From positions 4,282 through 68,281 of the forward strand of contig JAEZEJ010000125.1 of the NCBI GenBank assembly GCA_023417775.1: a stretch of DNA of 64,000 nt, read 5' to 3'. Positions 26,567 through 35,148 of the stretch are shown here, piece by piece. Each line of letters opens with the position of its first letter. Position 1 is the first letter of the stretch. The notes under the pieces were generated by a model. That model saw only the letters and a program-made list of their open reading frames with translations. It did no database searches and was not told where the DNA came from. Source of the DNA: Actinomycetes bacterium (GTDB lineage Bacteria; Actinomycetota; Actinomycetes; Propionibacteriales; Nocardioidaceae). A program made the translations under genes and the position numbers.

Positions 26567-26657
26567 GAGCTTCTCCCTGCCATGTGACGAGCGTTACTTG
26601 CCCGAGAAGCCTGGCACCTTCGATGTGATCTGCCCAACACTCATCAGGTCTCACACC

Positions 26658-26669
26658 TATAATTCGAAC
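26658..26669 (+). promoter_or_regulatory. Consensus -10 box for a leaderless lysR mRNA
   Basis: A perfect TATAAT (26658-26663) lies 6 bases before the lysR ATG at 26670, so transcription should begin at or next to the start codon. No ribosome binding site is present, consistent with a leaderless mRNA, which is frequent in actinobacteria. The divergent gap 26567-26669 must also hold the operon promoter and the LysR site. Confidence 0.65.
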
Positions 26670-27557
26670 ATGCTTGATCTGTCGCTGCGCGAGATTGAAT
26701 ACGTCGTCGAGGTCGCGGCGCAGCAGAACTTCACTCGGGCGGCCGAACGCCTGCACATGGCGCAACCCGCCCTCAGCCAGGCGATCTTGCGCATCGAACG
26801 TCGGCTCGGTGTGCCGCTATTCGAGCGATCCAGCCGCAGGGTCGAGCCGACCGCCGCCGGGCTCTCCCTGGTGCGCGACGGACGCGAGATCGTCGCAAGT
26901 GTCCGGCGCGCCGTCGAGAACGCACAACAGGCCTACCGATCCGAGATGGTCCTCACGGTCCATGTCAGCGAGCCATCGCTCTCCGTGCCCCGCAAGGTGG
27001 TCGCCGAGCTCCGCCGACGAGGTGCCACCGTCCATCAGCGGACGCTGCCCAAGGACGATGTCATCCAGCAGCTGCGAGACGGTCGGCTCACACTCGCCGT
27101 CGGCACACCGGCGCGCGCGGAGGGAATCACCAGCCAGCACGTCAGCGCCGAGCAGGTGGGCGCTCTCATGTCGGTGGATCATCCACTGGCATCCAGGCCC
27201 TCTGTCGCCATCCCCGATCTCGCCAGCTATCCGACACTCTCGATCGACCCGTCCATGAGCACGTGGAACACCTACGTGGAGCGGCTGTTCACCCGGTGCG
27301 GCATGTTACCGACGTGGAGCAGGACCGTGGTCTTCGGTGCGACGGCGAGCGGAGACGTGCTGACCGATGGCCGCACGACGCTGATCACCATGCAGTCGAT
27401 CGCCGACGACATCCACGATCGGCTGTCATGGGTGCCCTTCGACCCACCCGTCATCGCGCCCTGGTACATCAACTGGGCCACGAACGCGCAGTCGACACCC
27501 ACGGTTCGCTTCGCGCTGGATGCGCTCAAGGAGCTTCTCGATCGAGCATCAGATTGA
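26670..27557 (+). CDS. LysR family transcriptional regulator
   Basis: 295 residues. The N-terminal winged helix is clear: REIEYVVEVAAQQNFTRAAE then MAQPALSQAILRIERRLG and PLFERSSRRVEPTAAG. The remainder is a periplasmic-binding-like effector domain. The start ATG is set by the TATAAT box 6 bases upstream; the open frame continues further upstream without a binding site. It is divergent from the SDR-Liv-monooxygenase-esterase operon, the usual arrangement for a LysR regulator that controls its neighbour in response to a pathway compound. Confidence 0.88.
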   Translation: MLDLSLREIEYVVEVAAQQNFTRAAERLHMAQPALSQAILRIERRLGVPLFERSSRRVEPTAAGLSLVRDGREIVASVRRAVENAQQAYRSEMVLTVHVSEPSLSVPRKVVAELRRRGATVHQRTLPKDDVIQQLRDGRLTLAVGTPARAEGITSQHVSAEQVGALMSVDHPLASRPSVAIPDLASYPTLSIDPSMSTWNTYVERLFTRCGMLPTWSRTVVFGATASGDVLTDGRTTLITMQSIADDIHDRLSWVPFDPPVIAPWYINWATNAQSTPTVRFALDALKELLDRASD

Positions 27558-27574
27558 CCTCCGCCAGCGCATGA

Positions 27575-27610
27575 TAAAGTCACACCCATGCCAACCAAGC
27601 ACTTGTTTGG
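27575..27610 (+). promoter_or_regulatory. Leaderless promoter with KstR2-type operator inside the first codons
   Basis: A TAAAGT -10-like box (27575-27580) lies 7 bases before the ATG at 27588. ACCAAGCACTTGTT (27594-27607) fits AnCAAGnnCTTGnT exactly and is centred in a 20-bp palindrome (27591-27610) with 8 of 10 paired positions. A repressor here would sit just downstream of the transcription start, over codons 2 to 8. Confidence 0.55.
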
Positions 27611-28367
27611 GACGGAATCCGCGTCTCGTCCCACAGCCCTCGTGATCGGAGCATCCGGCGGGATGGGGGCCGCCGTCGCCGAGCTCCTCGCCCTCGACCA
27701 CGACGTGGCGATCACCTATCGGTCACGCCGCCCCGACGAGCTCATGACCCGTATCGAGGCCCAGGGAGCACGCGTCAGCGCCCATCAGCTCGACCTCGCC
27801 GACCTCTCGGCACCAGGGGTCGTCGTCGAAGCGGTGGAGAACGACTGGTCGTCGATCGATGTCGTCGTCCACGCCGCCGGACCCCATGTGCCCATGGTCC
27901 ACCTGTCGAAGGTCTCACCGTCAGACTTCATCGAGCAGCTCGTCGACGACGCGGGCGGCTTCTTCTCGGTCGCCTCGGCATGCCTTCCCGCCCTGCGAAG
28001 GTCCTCCGGAAGCCTGGTCGCCGTCACGACCGCCGCCACGGCGCGCTTCCCGGTGCGCGATGGTCTATCGTCCGGACCCAAGGGCGCGGTCGAACAGCTC
28101 GTGATCGCGCTGGCCGCAGAAGAAGGACGCTTCGGCGTCCGGGTGAACTGCGTCGGGCCCGGCATGCTGACCGATGGGATGGCGGAGCGGCTCATCGGCT
28201 CCGGCGACCTCGATGAGCGAGCCCTGGAGGTCGCGCGATCGAATATCCCGTTGCGAAGGTTCGGAACCGCCGCGGACATCGCCGAGGCGGTGTGCTTCTT
28301 GGCATCGCCGAAGGCAGGCTTCATCACCGGCCAGAAGCTCGACGTCGATGGAGGCTATGGAGCTTAG
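27588..28367 (+). CDS. SDR family protein with altered catalytic residues
   Basis: 259 residues with the nucleotide motif LVIGASGGMG (residues 18-27) and the classical SDR fold and C-terminal GQKLDVDGGYG. The catalytic region reads VAVTTAAT..GLSSGPKGAVEQ, where Lys 165 is kept but the expected Tyr is Ser 161, and the expected Ser region is TT. It is therefore either an SDR with a displaced active site or a non-canonical one. The start ATG at 27588 fits a leaderless mRNA. It stands alone between lysR and the convergent MDR dehydrogenase, under a KstR2-type site. Confidence 0.8.
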   Translation: MPTKHLFGTESASRPTALVIGASGGMGAAVAELLALDHDVAITYRSRRPDELMTRIEAQGARVSAHQLDLADLSAPGVVVEAVENDWSSIDVVVHAAGPHVPMVHLSKVSPSDFIEQLVDDAGGFFSVASACLPALRRSSGSLVAVTTAATARFPVRDGLSSGPKGAVEQLVIALAAEEGRFGVRVNCVGPGMLTDGMAERLIGSGDLDERALEVARSNIPLRRFGTAADIAEAVCFLASPKAGFITGQKLDVDGGYGA

Positions 28368-28409
28368 CCGCACGGCATCGGGCGAGTAGGAGGTATCTGT
28401 CCGCAGCGG

Positions 28410-29471
28410 TCACTGCGGGTGGGGACCGTCGCCGGGGTGCACCAGGATCTTGACATGCTGCTCGGGGTCCCGGAGGTCGTCGAAGGCCTGGCGCACACCG
28501 TCGACCCCGACATGCCCGGTGACGAACAGAGACGGGTCGATACGACCGGCGGCCAGGCGTTCCAACGTCACACCATAAGGGTCGTCGGTCGTGCCGCCGC
28601 CGAAGTTGACGATGAGCCGGCGCCACTGTGCGATGACGGGCACGATCGGCTCTTCGGAGAACGGAGACGCCACGACTTGGACGTACGACCCGTGCGGGAG
28701 CGTGCGCAAGAGCTCCTCGAGGGCGCCGACACGCCCACTGCACTCATAGGCGATGACCCGCGCGGCGTCGGCCTCGAGCGCCGCGACAGGCCCACCCTCC
28801 GCCGGCGGTGCCACGACATGATGGGCCCCTAGCGTCGCGGCGAGCTCCCGGCGGCGGGGAGACGGCTCGACGACGGTGATGCTGCGGCAACCACGCTCCC
28901 GCAGGGCGATGACGACACCGAGGCCGATCGTGCCGGCCCCGATGACCAGGGCACGATCCCCGTCGGAATAGTCCGACTGCTGCACATGGGACTCACCGAC
29001 ATGAAGAGGCTCGGCGAGCGACGCCGTGTCGAAGGACATGCCTGCAGGGATCGGTCGCAACCAACTCGCGTCCAGCACGACGAGCTCGGCGTAACCGCCT
29101 GGATAGGAATTGGAGTAGCCGATGATGGAGAGGCTGCCGTCCTCCCGGTCGGTGACGATGCCGATACCGGTCACGTGGTCTCCTGCGGCGAACCCGTCGA
29201 CATCATCGGCCGTCGCCTCGATGACGCCGGCGAACTCATGCCCGGGCACCACATATCGGGTCGGGTCGAAGACCGACAGCACGTTGCCGCCGAGCTCGGA
29301 GACCCGGACGAACTTGGCGGTGTCCTTCCGCAGGCTGAGATCGCTGCCGCAGATGCCGCAGCTCTTGATCCGCACCAGAACCTGCCCCGGGCCGAGCTCC
29401 GGAGGCCTGGGGATGTCGCGCACCTCGATCTCGCCGTTCAGGATCGTCGCGGCCTTCATCGTCTCCGTCAT
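28410..29471 (-). CDS. Zinc-dependent MDR alcohol dehydrogenase (butanediol/threonine dehydrogenase-like)
   Basis: 353 residues. The catalytic-zinc motif SCGICGSD and the GHEFAGVIE stretch are present, as is the Rossmann motif VIGAGTIGLG. The usual four-cysteine structural zinc lobe is missing; the corresponding region reads VTGIGIVTDREDG. I choose the ATG at 29471, preceded by GAGAGG; the open frame continues upstream without support. It is the last gene of the unit running from 33334 and next to an acetoin-dehydrogenase-like set, so oxidation of a vicinal diol such as 2,3-butanediol to acetoin is a reasonable guess. Another secondary alcohol is equally possible. Confidence 0.82.
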   Translation of the reverse strand: MTETMKAATILNGEIEVRDIPRPPELGPGQVLVRIKSCGICGSDLSLRKDTAKFVRVSELGGNVLSVFDPTRYVVPGHEFAGVIEATADDVDGFAAGDHVTGIGIVTDREDGSLSIIGYSNSYPGGYAELVVLDASWLRPIPAGMSFDTASLAEPLHVGESHVQQSDYSDGDRALVIGAGTIGLGVVIALRERGCRSITVVEPSPRRRELAATLGAHHVVAPPAEGGPVAALEADAARVIAYECSGRVGALEELLRTLPHGSYVQVVASPFSEEPIVPVIAQWRRLIVNFGGGTTDDPYGVTLERLAAGRIDPSLFVTGHVGVDGVRQAFDDLRDPEQHVKILVHPGDGPHPQ

Positions 29472-29476
29472 GATGT

Positions 29477-29953
29477 TCATCCTCTCAAGATGGCCGATAA
29501 CGACTGTATCGACCCGGCATAAGGGCCCGCCTCCCGATGGAGGACGGGCATTCGTCGATCGGTACGCCCTGGCGACGTACCGCCGAGCAAGGCCTCGAGG
29601 TCGCGACGAAGGACATCGCGCTGATCGAGGCACTGCCAACGCGGCCGGCAAGTCCCACCGGCAGGGTCGCGCCACCACAGCAGCGCCTCAGGCGGGCTCA
29701 ACAGGCGACGAAGCCTGTGGTTGATGTCCGCGACGGCCGGGTTGACTCGGCCTCGATCGTCTTCGATCTGGAAAGCCGGGTGCAGGCAGCCGCGCCGGCC
29801 GACCCGATGCCCGAGGATCGTGCCCTGTTCGCGCATACGGGTCACGTTCTTGACCTGGGCGCCCGCCCCGAGAAGGCGCGCAACGGACTCGCTCGGGAAC
29901 GAGGTGATATCGAGGACGAAGGCACGCGCGGCCGCGGCGATCTCGAGGTTCAT
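29477..29953 (-). CDS. Hypothetical protein with antitoxin Xre/MbcA/ParS-like region
   Basis: About 158 residues, start ATG at 29953 (a GTG at 29959 is also possible), a few bases after the lpd stop and ending 6 bases before the dehydrogenase start, so it is packed inside the operon. FPSESVARLLGAGAQVKN, MREQGTILGHRVGRRG and LHPAFQIEDDRGRVNP recall a family of small proteins with a helix-turn-helix-like part and an MbcA/ParS-type domain. The usual C-terminal ending is not recognisable after WWRDPAGG, so the tail may be frame-shifted or degraded. No toxin gene is adjacent. The function is unknown. Confidence 0.5.
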   Translation of the reverse strand: MNLEIAAAARAFVLDITSFPSESVARLLGAGAQVKNVTRMREQGTILGHRVGRRGCLHPAFQIEDDRGRVNPAVADINHRLRRLLSPPEALLWWRDPAGGTCRPRWQCLDQRDVLRRDLEALLGGTSPGRTDRRMPVLHREAGPYAGSIQSLSAILRG

Positions 29954-29959
29954 CGGCAC

Positions 29960-31339
29960 TCAGTGGGCGTGGAGAGGCTTGCCTGCCAGCATCAGCGCGG
30001 CCTCCCCGAGAGCCTCGTTCTGGGTCGGGTGCGCATGCAGGATCTGTGCCACCGCGTCCGGGGGAAGTCCGAGGTTCACGAGCAGGGAGGCCTCGCCGAC
30101 CTGCTCGCCGAGGCGCGCACCGATCATATGGACGCCGACGATGGGACCGTCCACGCGCCGGATCAGTTTGACCATTCCCGTAGTGCCGAGGATCTGACTC
30201 TTGCCGTTGCCGCCGAGGTTGTACTCGACGACCTCGACGCAGTCCTGCCCGAACTGCTCTCGGGCCTGCGGCTCGGTCAACCCGACGCTGGCGATCTCGG
30301 GGTCGCAGTAGGTGACGCGCGGAATGCCGGAGTCGATCACGGGTTCTGGAGAGAGCCCGGCGATCTCCTCGGCGACGAAGATCCCGTGGGCGAAGCCGCG
30401 GTGGGCGAGCTGGAGGCCGGGCACCAGGTCGCCGACCGCGTAGACGCCGCGTGCGCCGGTGCGGAGACGCTCATCGGTCGGCACCCCGCCCCGGTCGACG
30501 GTGATGCCGGCCTCCTCGAGACCGAGGCCATCGCCATTGGGCGCCCGTCCCACAGCGACCAGCACCACGTCCGCCTCGATCGTCTCACCGTTCTCGAGGG
30601 AAACGGTGGCGCTGTCCCGGTTCTGCGTCGCAGCGGCGACCTTGACGCCGGTCTTGACGACGATCTTGCGCTTGCGGAAGGCCCGGCTGAGTTGCTTGCT
30701 CAAGCTCGGGTCCTCCAGCGGGACGAGCGATGAGAGCGCCTCGACGATCGTCACCTCGGAGCCGAACGACCTCCAGAGTGAGGCGAACTCCACACCGATG
30801 ACCGATCCGCCGATGATGACGACGCGCTCAGGCACATAGCCGAGCTGGAGGGCGTCGCCGCTCGTGACGATTCGGCCGCCGATGTCGAGGTCGAGCGTCC
30901 TCGGCCGCGAACCGGTAGCGAGGATCAGATGGTCACCGATGTACCGCTCCCCGTCGACAGCGACGACCCCGCCGCCTTCGGGTCGCGTAGCCACCACATG
31001 GCCCGCACCCTCGACGACCGTGATGCCTGCACTGTGAATCAGTCCTTGCAATCCCTTATGCAGGCGGTCGACCACGCCGGTCTTCAACGCGTTCACCTGG
31101 TCGACGTCGATGCCTTCGAAGGTGGAGCGGATGCCTAGTCTCGAGCCATGGCGTGCGGCATCGGCGACCTCCGCAGCATGGAGCAGTGCCTTGGTGGGGA
31201 TGCATCCATGGTGCAGACAGGTGCCCCCGAGTCTGTCCTTCTCGACGAGGGCGACGCTCTTACCCAGTTGTGCGGCGCGAAGGGCTGCCGCATACCCGCC
31301 GCTGCCGCCGCCGAGGATGACGATATCGAACTCGTTCAC
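29960..31339 (-). CDS. lpdA: Dihydrolipoyl dehydrogenase (E3)
   Basis: 459 residues. FAD site VILGGGSGGYAAALRAA, redox disulfide GGTCLHHGCIPTK, NAD site VIIGGSVIGVEFASL and the C-terminal His-Glu pair region HAHPTQNEAL are all intact, so this is an active E3. It reoxidises lipoyl groups of a 2-oxo-acid dehydrogenase complex with NAD. The start is a GTG at 31339 with GGAG upstream. It lies 43 bases downstream of the E1 beta gene. No E2 gene is in this cluster, so E3 must serve an E2 encoded elsewhere. Confidence 0.9.
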   Translation of the reverse strand: MNEFDIVILGGGSGGYAAALRAAQLGKSVALVEKDRLGGTCLHHGCIPTKALLHAAEVADAARHGSRLGIRSTFEGIDVDQVNALKTGVVDRLHKGLQGLIHSAGITVVEGAGHVVATRPEGGGVVAVDGERYIGDHLILATGSRPRTLDLDIGGRIVTSGDALQLGYVPERVVIIGGSVIGVEFASLWRSFGSEVTIVEALSSLVPLEDPSLSKQLSRAFRKRKIVVKTGVKVAAATQNRDSATVSLENGETIEADVVLVAVGRAPNGDGLGLEEAGITVDRGGVPTDERLRTGARGVYAVGDLVPGLQLAHRGFAHGIFVAEEIAGLSPEPVIDSGIPRVTYCDPEIASVGLTEPQAREQFGQDCVEVVEYNLGGNGKSQILGTTGMVKLIRRVDGPIVGVHMIGARLGEQVGEASLLVNLGLPPDAVAQILHAHPTQNEALGEAALMLAGKPLHAH

Positions 31340-31382
31340 ATGGTCTCCATGGTCAAGGGTGAGAGATGGGTCGGTCGCGCGT

Positions 31383-32414
31383 CTATCGACGAGCGAGCTT
31401 GCGAGCTTCGTCGACGATCTGCTCCGAGGTGGGGCGCATGAGCGCCTCGAGGCGAAGCGTCTGGGGAGCCGGGACGTCGGGGGCCGTGAGACGGACGACC
31501 GGCGCCTTCAACGAGCCGTACAGCTCCTCGTAGATGCGGACGGCGATCTCCGAGGCGGGTCCCGCGGTGCGGTGGGCCTCGTTGACGATCAGCGCACGGC
31601 CGGTCTTGGACACCGACTCGAACACCGTCGGGTAGTCGAGCGGCATCAACGACCTGAGGTCGATGATCTCAACTGAGACGCCATCGGCCGCTAGGGCCTT
31701 GGCCGCCTTCTCGCTCTCCCCGCGGAGGTGCCCGTACGTGATGATCGTGACGTCGTCGCCGGGGGCGACCACCTCCGCAACTCCGATCGGAACCACGAAG
31801 TCGGGGCTGGTGGGCACGGCCCCCTTCGTGAAGTTCAGTGAGCGGACCTCGTGGAACAGCACCGGATTGTCGTCACGGATCGCGGCCTTCATCAGGCCTT
31901 TGGCATCGGCGGCGGTTCCGGGCACCACGACCTTGAGACCGGGCATGTGCATGCCCAGGACCTCGTAGCTGTTGGAGTGCTCCGGCCCCGCCGCATCCTG
32001 GTGCCCGCCGGGGAGCCGGATGACGGCCGGCAGCTGGAACTTGCCACCGTGCATGTACCGCCATTTGCCGAGCTTGTGATACAGCTCGTCGCCGGCGATG
32101 AGCGTGAAGCCGGCGAAGCCCATCTGGATGACGGGGCGCATGCCGACCATGGCGGCGCCAGCAGCGGAACCGGCCATGAAGGTTTCGGTGATACCGCTGT
32201 CGCGCACCCGCTTGGATCCGTACTTCTCGATCGGGGTGGGACCACCCTTCTTGCCGAAGAAGCCTCCGTTGCTGATGCCCTGACCCATGTGAAACACCGA
32301 GGGGTCGCGGTCCATCTCCTCGGAGATCGCGGACTCGATGGCCTCGATATAGCGAAGGCGGACGGTTTCACCCGTGTTCGCGGGAGTCGTGCCCTCCAAG
32401 GCGGTGCTGCTCAT
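31383..32414 (-). CDS. 2-oxo-acid/acetoin dehydrogenase E1 beta subunit
   Basis: 343 residues. The family stretches GMRPVIQMGFAGFTLIAGDE, RLPGGHQDAAGPEHSNS and VVVPGTAADAKGL mark the beta subunit of a two-chain thiamine diphosphate E1. It pairs with the alpha subunit, whose stop overlaps its start (ATGA). The close relatives are acetoin dehydrogenase, pyruvate dehydrogenase and branched-chain types, which cannot be separated by eye. The linked MDR dehydrogenase favours acetoin. Confidence 0.88.
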   Translation of the reverse strand: MSSTALEGTTPANTGETVRLRYIEAIESAISEEMDRDPSVFHMGQGISNGGFFGKKGGPTPIEKYGSKRVRDSGITETFMAGSAAGAAMVGMRPVIQMGFAGFTLIAGDELYHKLGKWRYMHGGKFQLPAVIRLPGGHQDAAGPEHSNSYEVLGMHMPGLKVVVPGTAADAKGLMKAAIRDDNPVLFHEVRSLNFTKGAVPTSPDFVVPIGVAEVVAPGDDVTIITYGHLRGESEKAAKALAADGVSVEIIDLRSLMPLDYPTVFESVSKTGRALIVNEAHRTAGPASEIAVRIYEELYGSLKAPVVRLTAPDVPAPQTLRLEALMRPTSEQIVDEARKLARR

Positions 32415-33334
32415 GCGTAGACGTCCTTCCAGATGATGTCGGGATCGGCGACCGGCGCTTCGAGGGCGTCGGCATAGGCTTGACGAACGTCGGAGACGGC
32501 CTGCTCGATGACGGCCTCCGGGTTGTCGACCTTGGCAGCAAGGATGTCGACCGGATCGCGGTACGCGGCCTCGTCGGCGCGGTCCAAAGAGCCTTCGTAA
32601 TGTCCGCGGGCGCGGATGACGTGTGCCTCGACGATCGTCGGGCCATCACCGTTGCGGGCGCGCTCGACCGCCTCGGTCATCGCCTCGTAGACGGCCACGG
32701 CGTCCTGCCCATCGCATTCGATGCCTGGCACGCCGTACGCCAAGCCTCGCTCGGCAATGGTCTCAGTGGGGCTCCACGCCTCGAAAGGCGTGCTGACCTG
32801 CCATCGATTGTTCTCGCAGAAGAAGACTACGGGCAGCTTCCAGGTCGCGGCCTGGATGAGGGTCTCGTGAAAGGTGCCGCGGGCACTGGTGGCGTCGCCG
32901 AATGCGGCCACCGCCACCTGATCGGTGCCACGGATATCGATCGCGAGTCCGGCACCGCCGGCAATCACGAAGGCGCTGCCGAGGGTGCCGCCCTCGCCGA
33001 GAAGTCCGATCTCGAGATCGGCCCATTTCGGCGAGCCTGCGCCCTTGCCTCCGGTCGACCCGGTCGTGCGGCCGAAGATATCGCCGATGACGGGCTCGAG
33101 AGGCATGCCCTTACCAAGCGCCCAGGCCGAACCGCGGAAGTGGTAGGCGAGGTAGTCGTCGACGCGCAGCGCGGCTGTCGCTCCGATGGGGGCAGCTTCG
33201 TGCCCCTCCCCCGGGTGCCAGTAGCCGTCGAAGCGGTTGTTCGTCGAGTACTCGGTGACGACACGATCGATCTCACGCGCCTGGGCCATGCGGGACAGCA
33301 TCGTCGTCAGCCGCTGCTGGTCGAGTTTCGCCAT
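32411..33334 (-). CDS. 2-oxo-acid/acetoin dehydrogenase E1 alpha subunit
   Basis: 307 residues. The thiamine diphosphate motif begins GDATSARGTFHETL (GDA instead of the usual GDG) and ends CENNRWQ, at normal spacing. YWHPGEGHEAAPIG and GKGAGSPKWADL are typical of E1 alpha. The start is the ATG at 33334 after GGAAGGGAG; a GTG six bases upstream is too close to that site. First gene of a five-gene unit and divergent from an MFS exporter across an inverted repeat at 33408-33438. Confidence 0.88.
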   Translation of the reverse strand: MAKLDQQRLTTMLSRMAQAREIDRVVTEYSTNNRFDGYWHPGEGHEAAPIGATAALRVDDYLAYHFRGSAWALGKGMPLEPVIGDIFGRTTGSTGGKGAGSPKWADLEIGLLGEGGTLGSAFVIAGGAGLAIDIRGTDQVAVAAFGDATSARGTFHETLIQAATWKLPVVFFCENNRWQVSTPFEAWSPTETIAERGLAYGVPGIECDGQDAVAVYEAMTEAVERARNGDGPTIVEAHVIRARGHYEGSLDRADEAAYRDPVDILAAKVDNPEAVIEQAVSDVRQAYADALEAPVADPDIIWKDVYA

Positions 33335-33407
33335 GTCCACGCTCCCTTCCGTCCTGGGGTGCGACCTGGCTCACACCACTGCCGTCGAACTCTAGGAACC
33401 GAAATAG

Positions 33408-33438
33408 GAATCAGTCAAGTGATTGGATTGACTGATTC
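33408..33438. promoter_or_regulatory. 11-bp inverted repeat in the E1/MFS divergent region
   Basis: GAATCAGTCAA and TTGACTGATTC are perfect arms around a 9-base spacer, midway between the divergent starts at 33334 and 33507. The spacer holds a further GATT. Probably an operator for a TetR- or GntR-type regulator controlling both directions; no regulator gene is adjacent. Confidence 0.6.
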
Positions 33439-33506
33439 AACCAAGTGGCCCAAAATGATCCGAGTGCGGCGTATGTCACGTCCACGGATGCGACGAAGGG
33501 GCAGAG

Positions 33507-35006
33507 ATGAGCGGGCGTGCGCGTCGGGCCAGAACCATGGAGCACGTCCTCGCCGACGGCGTCTCGATGACGCGACGGGACTTCCGGCTGCTACTGATTG
33601 CGCTGGTCAGTGTCATGCTGCTGTCAGCCTTGGACCACACGATCGTGGTCACTGCTTTGCCGGTCATCACCGGCGAGCTCGGAGGAGAGCAGTATCTGAC
33701 GCTGGTGGTGACGGCGTACATGCTGGCCAACTCACTGTCGGCATTGTGGTTCGGCCAGATCGCCGATGTCCTGGGTCCACGACGGGCCCTGGTGTCCGCG
33801 ATCGTGATCTTCACACTCGGTTCGGCGCTATGCGGGGTGGCGCAGAACATGCCTCAACTCGTCGTGCTGCGGATCCTGCAGGGTATCGGCGCCGGGGGGC
33901 TGATGACCCTGTCGCAGTCCGTCATCGCCGGCGTGGTCCGGCCGCGCGAGCGCGGTCGCTACCAAGGCATCATCATGTCGGCATTCGCCGGGGCCAGCAT
34001 CGCCGGGCCTCTCCTGGGCGGGTCGATCGCCGACCACCTCTCGTGGCGTGCGATCTTCCTGGTCAATCTGCCTGTCGGCGTCATCGCGGTCTTCATGGTC
34101 GGCGGAGTGCTGCGCCACGAGTTCCCACGACAGAAGCGACCCGACTCCAAGCTCAGCACGGTCCTGCTCAGCATCGCGGCGATCTCATTCCTCCTCGGAG
34201 TCTCGCAAGTGGGGATCGCCGGCGTCCCATGGTGGCTGGCGCCGACCTCGGTCGCTCTCGCGCTAGCGGTCATCGCGGGTTTCGTACTGGCTGAGCGTCG
34301 CGTCGCCTCGCCGCTGTTCGCCTCGAAGGCCTTGACATCACGGACCTTCGCGGTCGCGAACGCCGCCAACATCGGCACGCATGTAGCAATGATGGGCACG
34401 GTCGTGCTGCTTCCGGTCTACCTGCACGATGTACGCGGCTATGGCGCGGCCGAGACGGGGCTGAATCTCCTCCCGCAGGTGTTGGGTTGGCTGGGCGCGA
34501 CGCTCCTGGCCGGCTACCTGATCAGTTGGACCGGTCGTGTACGCATGGTGTGCCTGACGGGAACGGCACTCATGAGCGTGGGCCTCGCACTGATCGGCCT
34601 CAGCACCGCGACGTCGCCGATGCTGACCTTCTACGCCGTGATCACCGTCTTCGGCGTCGGACAGGGCCTCGCACTGCAGTCATTGGTCGTCGCCGCCCAG
34701 TCACAGGTCCCACTCGACGAAATGGGCAAGGTGACGGGATTCTCCTCCTTCACGCGCTCGACCGGTTCGGTGATCGGCGTCGCGCTTTCCGGTGTACTGC
34801 TGAACACGCTGACAGCACAAGGATTCGCCCTCGAGAGGGCCTTTCAGCTGACCATCCTCGCCGCCGTGCCGGTCGCCCTGACATCGGTGATCGCCTGCAG
34901 CCTCATGCCCGCCGTGCATCTGCCACGGCGGCAGGACGATACTCAGGGAGCCACGGATCCCCAGCTGGCCGAGGGGCCGGTCTCAGCCCGCCAGTCGGCG
35001 CAGTGA
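33507..35006 (+). CDS. MFS transporter, DHA2 (EmrB/QacA-like) family
   Basis: 499-residue membrane protein with 12 to 14 hydrophobic segments. The motif LDHTIVVTALPVI of DHA2 transporters is near residue 43 and the loop motif GQIADVLGPRRAL near residue 80. It probably exports a toxic compound or product by proton antiport. The start follows AGGGGCAG. It is divergent from the 2-oxo-acid dehydrogenase genes and shares their regulatory inverted repeat, which links its expression to that substrate. Confidence 0.87.
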   Translation: MSGRARRARTMEHVLADGVSMTRRDFRLLLIALVSVMLLSALDHTIVVTALPVITGELGGEQYLTLVVTAYMLANSLSALWFGQIADVLGPRRALVSAIVIFTLGSALCGVAQNMPQLVVLRILQGIGAGGLMTLSQSVIAGVVRPRERGRYQGIIMSAFAGASIAGPLLGGSIADHLSWRAIFLVNLPVGVIAVFMVGGVLRHEFPRQKRPDSKLSTVLLSIAAISFLLGVSQVGIAGVPWWLAPTSVALALAVIAGFVLAERRVASPLFASKALTSRTFAVANAANIGTHVAMMGTVVLLPVYLHDVRGYGAAETGLNLLPQVLGWLGATLLAGYLISWTGRVRMVCLTGTALMSVGLALIGLSTATSPMLTFYAVITVFGVGQGLALQSLVVAAQSQVPLDEMGKVTGFSSFTRSTGSVIGVALSGVLLNTLTAQGFALERAFQLTILAAVPVALTSVIACSLMPAVHLPRRQDDTQGATDPQLAEGPVSARQSAQ

Positions 35007-35148
35007 ACCGTCCAGCCCCGAGGCGGGGAGCAATCCCTACGATCCTCGCGCAGGAGCCTGGGATCGTTGTCGACCCGGACGACCGCCACGAGGGTGTCCA
35101 CGCCGTCATCGCCTAGGACGAGGCGCGGGTCCCAGAACAGACCTCCTC

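Noticed and set aside
29537..30733. 398-codon plus-strand open frame
   Set aside because: Antisense to lpdA and the small hypothetical gene; no domain is visible.
32480..34294. 604-codon plus-strand open frame across the E1 alpha/MFS junction
   Set aside because: Antisense to E1 alpha and in the wrong frame of the MFS gene; it runs through the regulatory inverted repeat.
35016..35028. CCCCG-AGG-CGGGG hairpin after the MFS gene as a terminator
   Set aside because: Five base pairs with a three-base loop and no T tract is too weak and common in GC-rich DNA.
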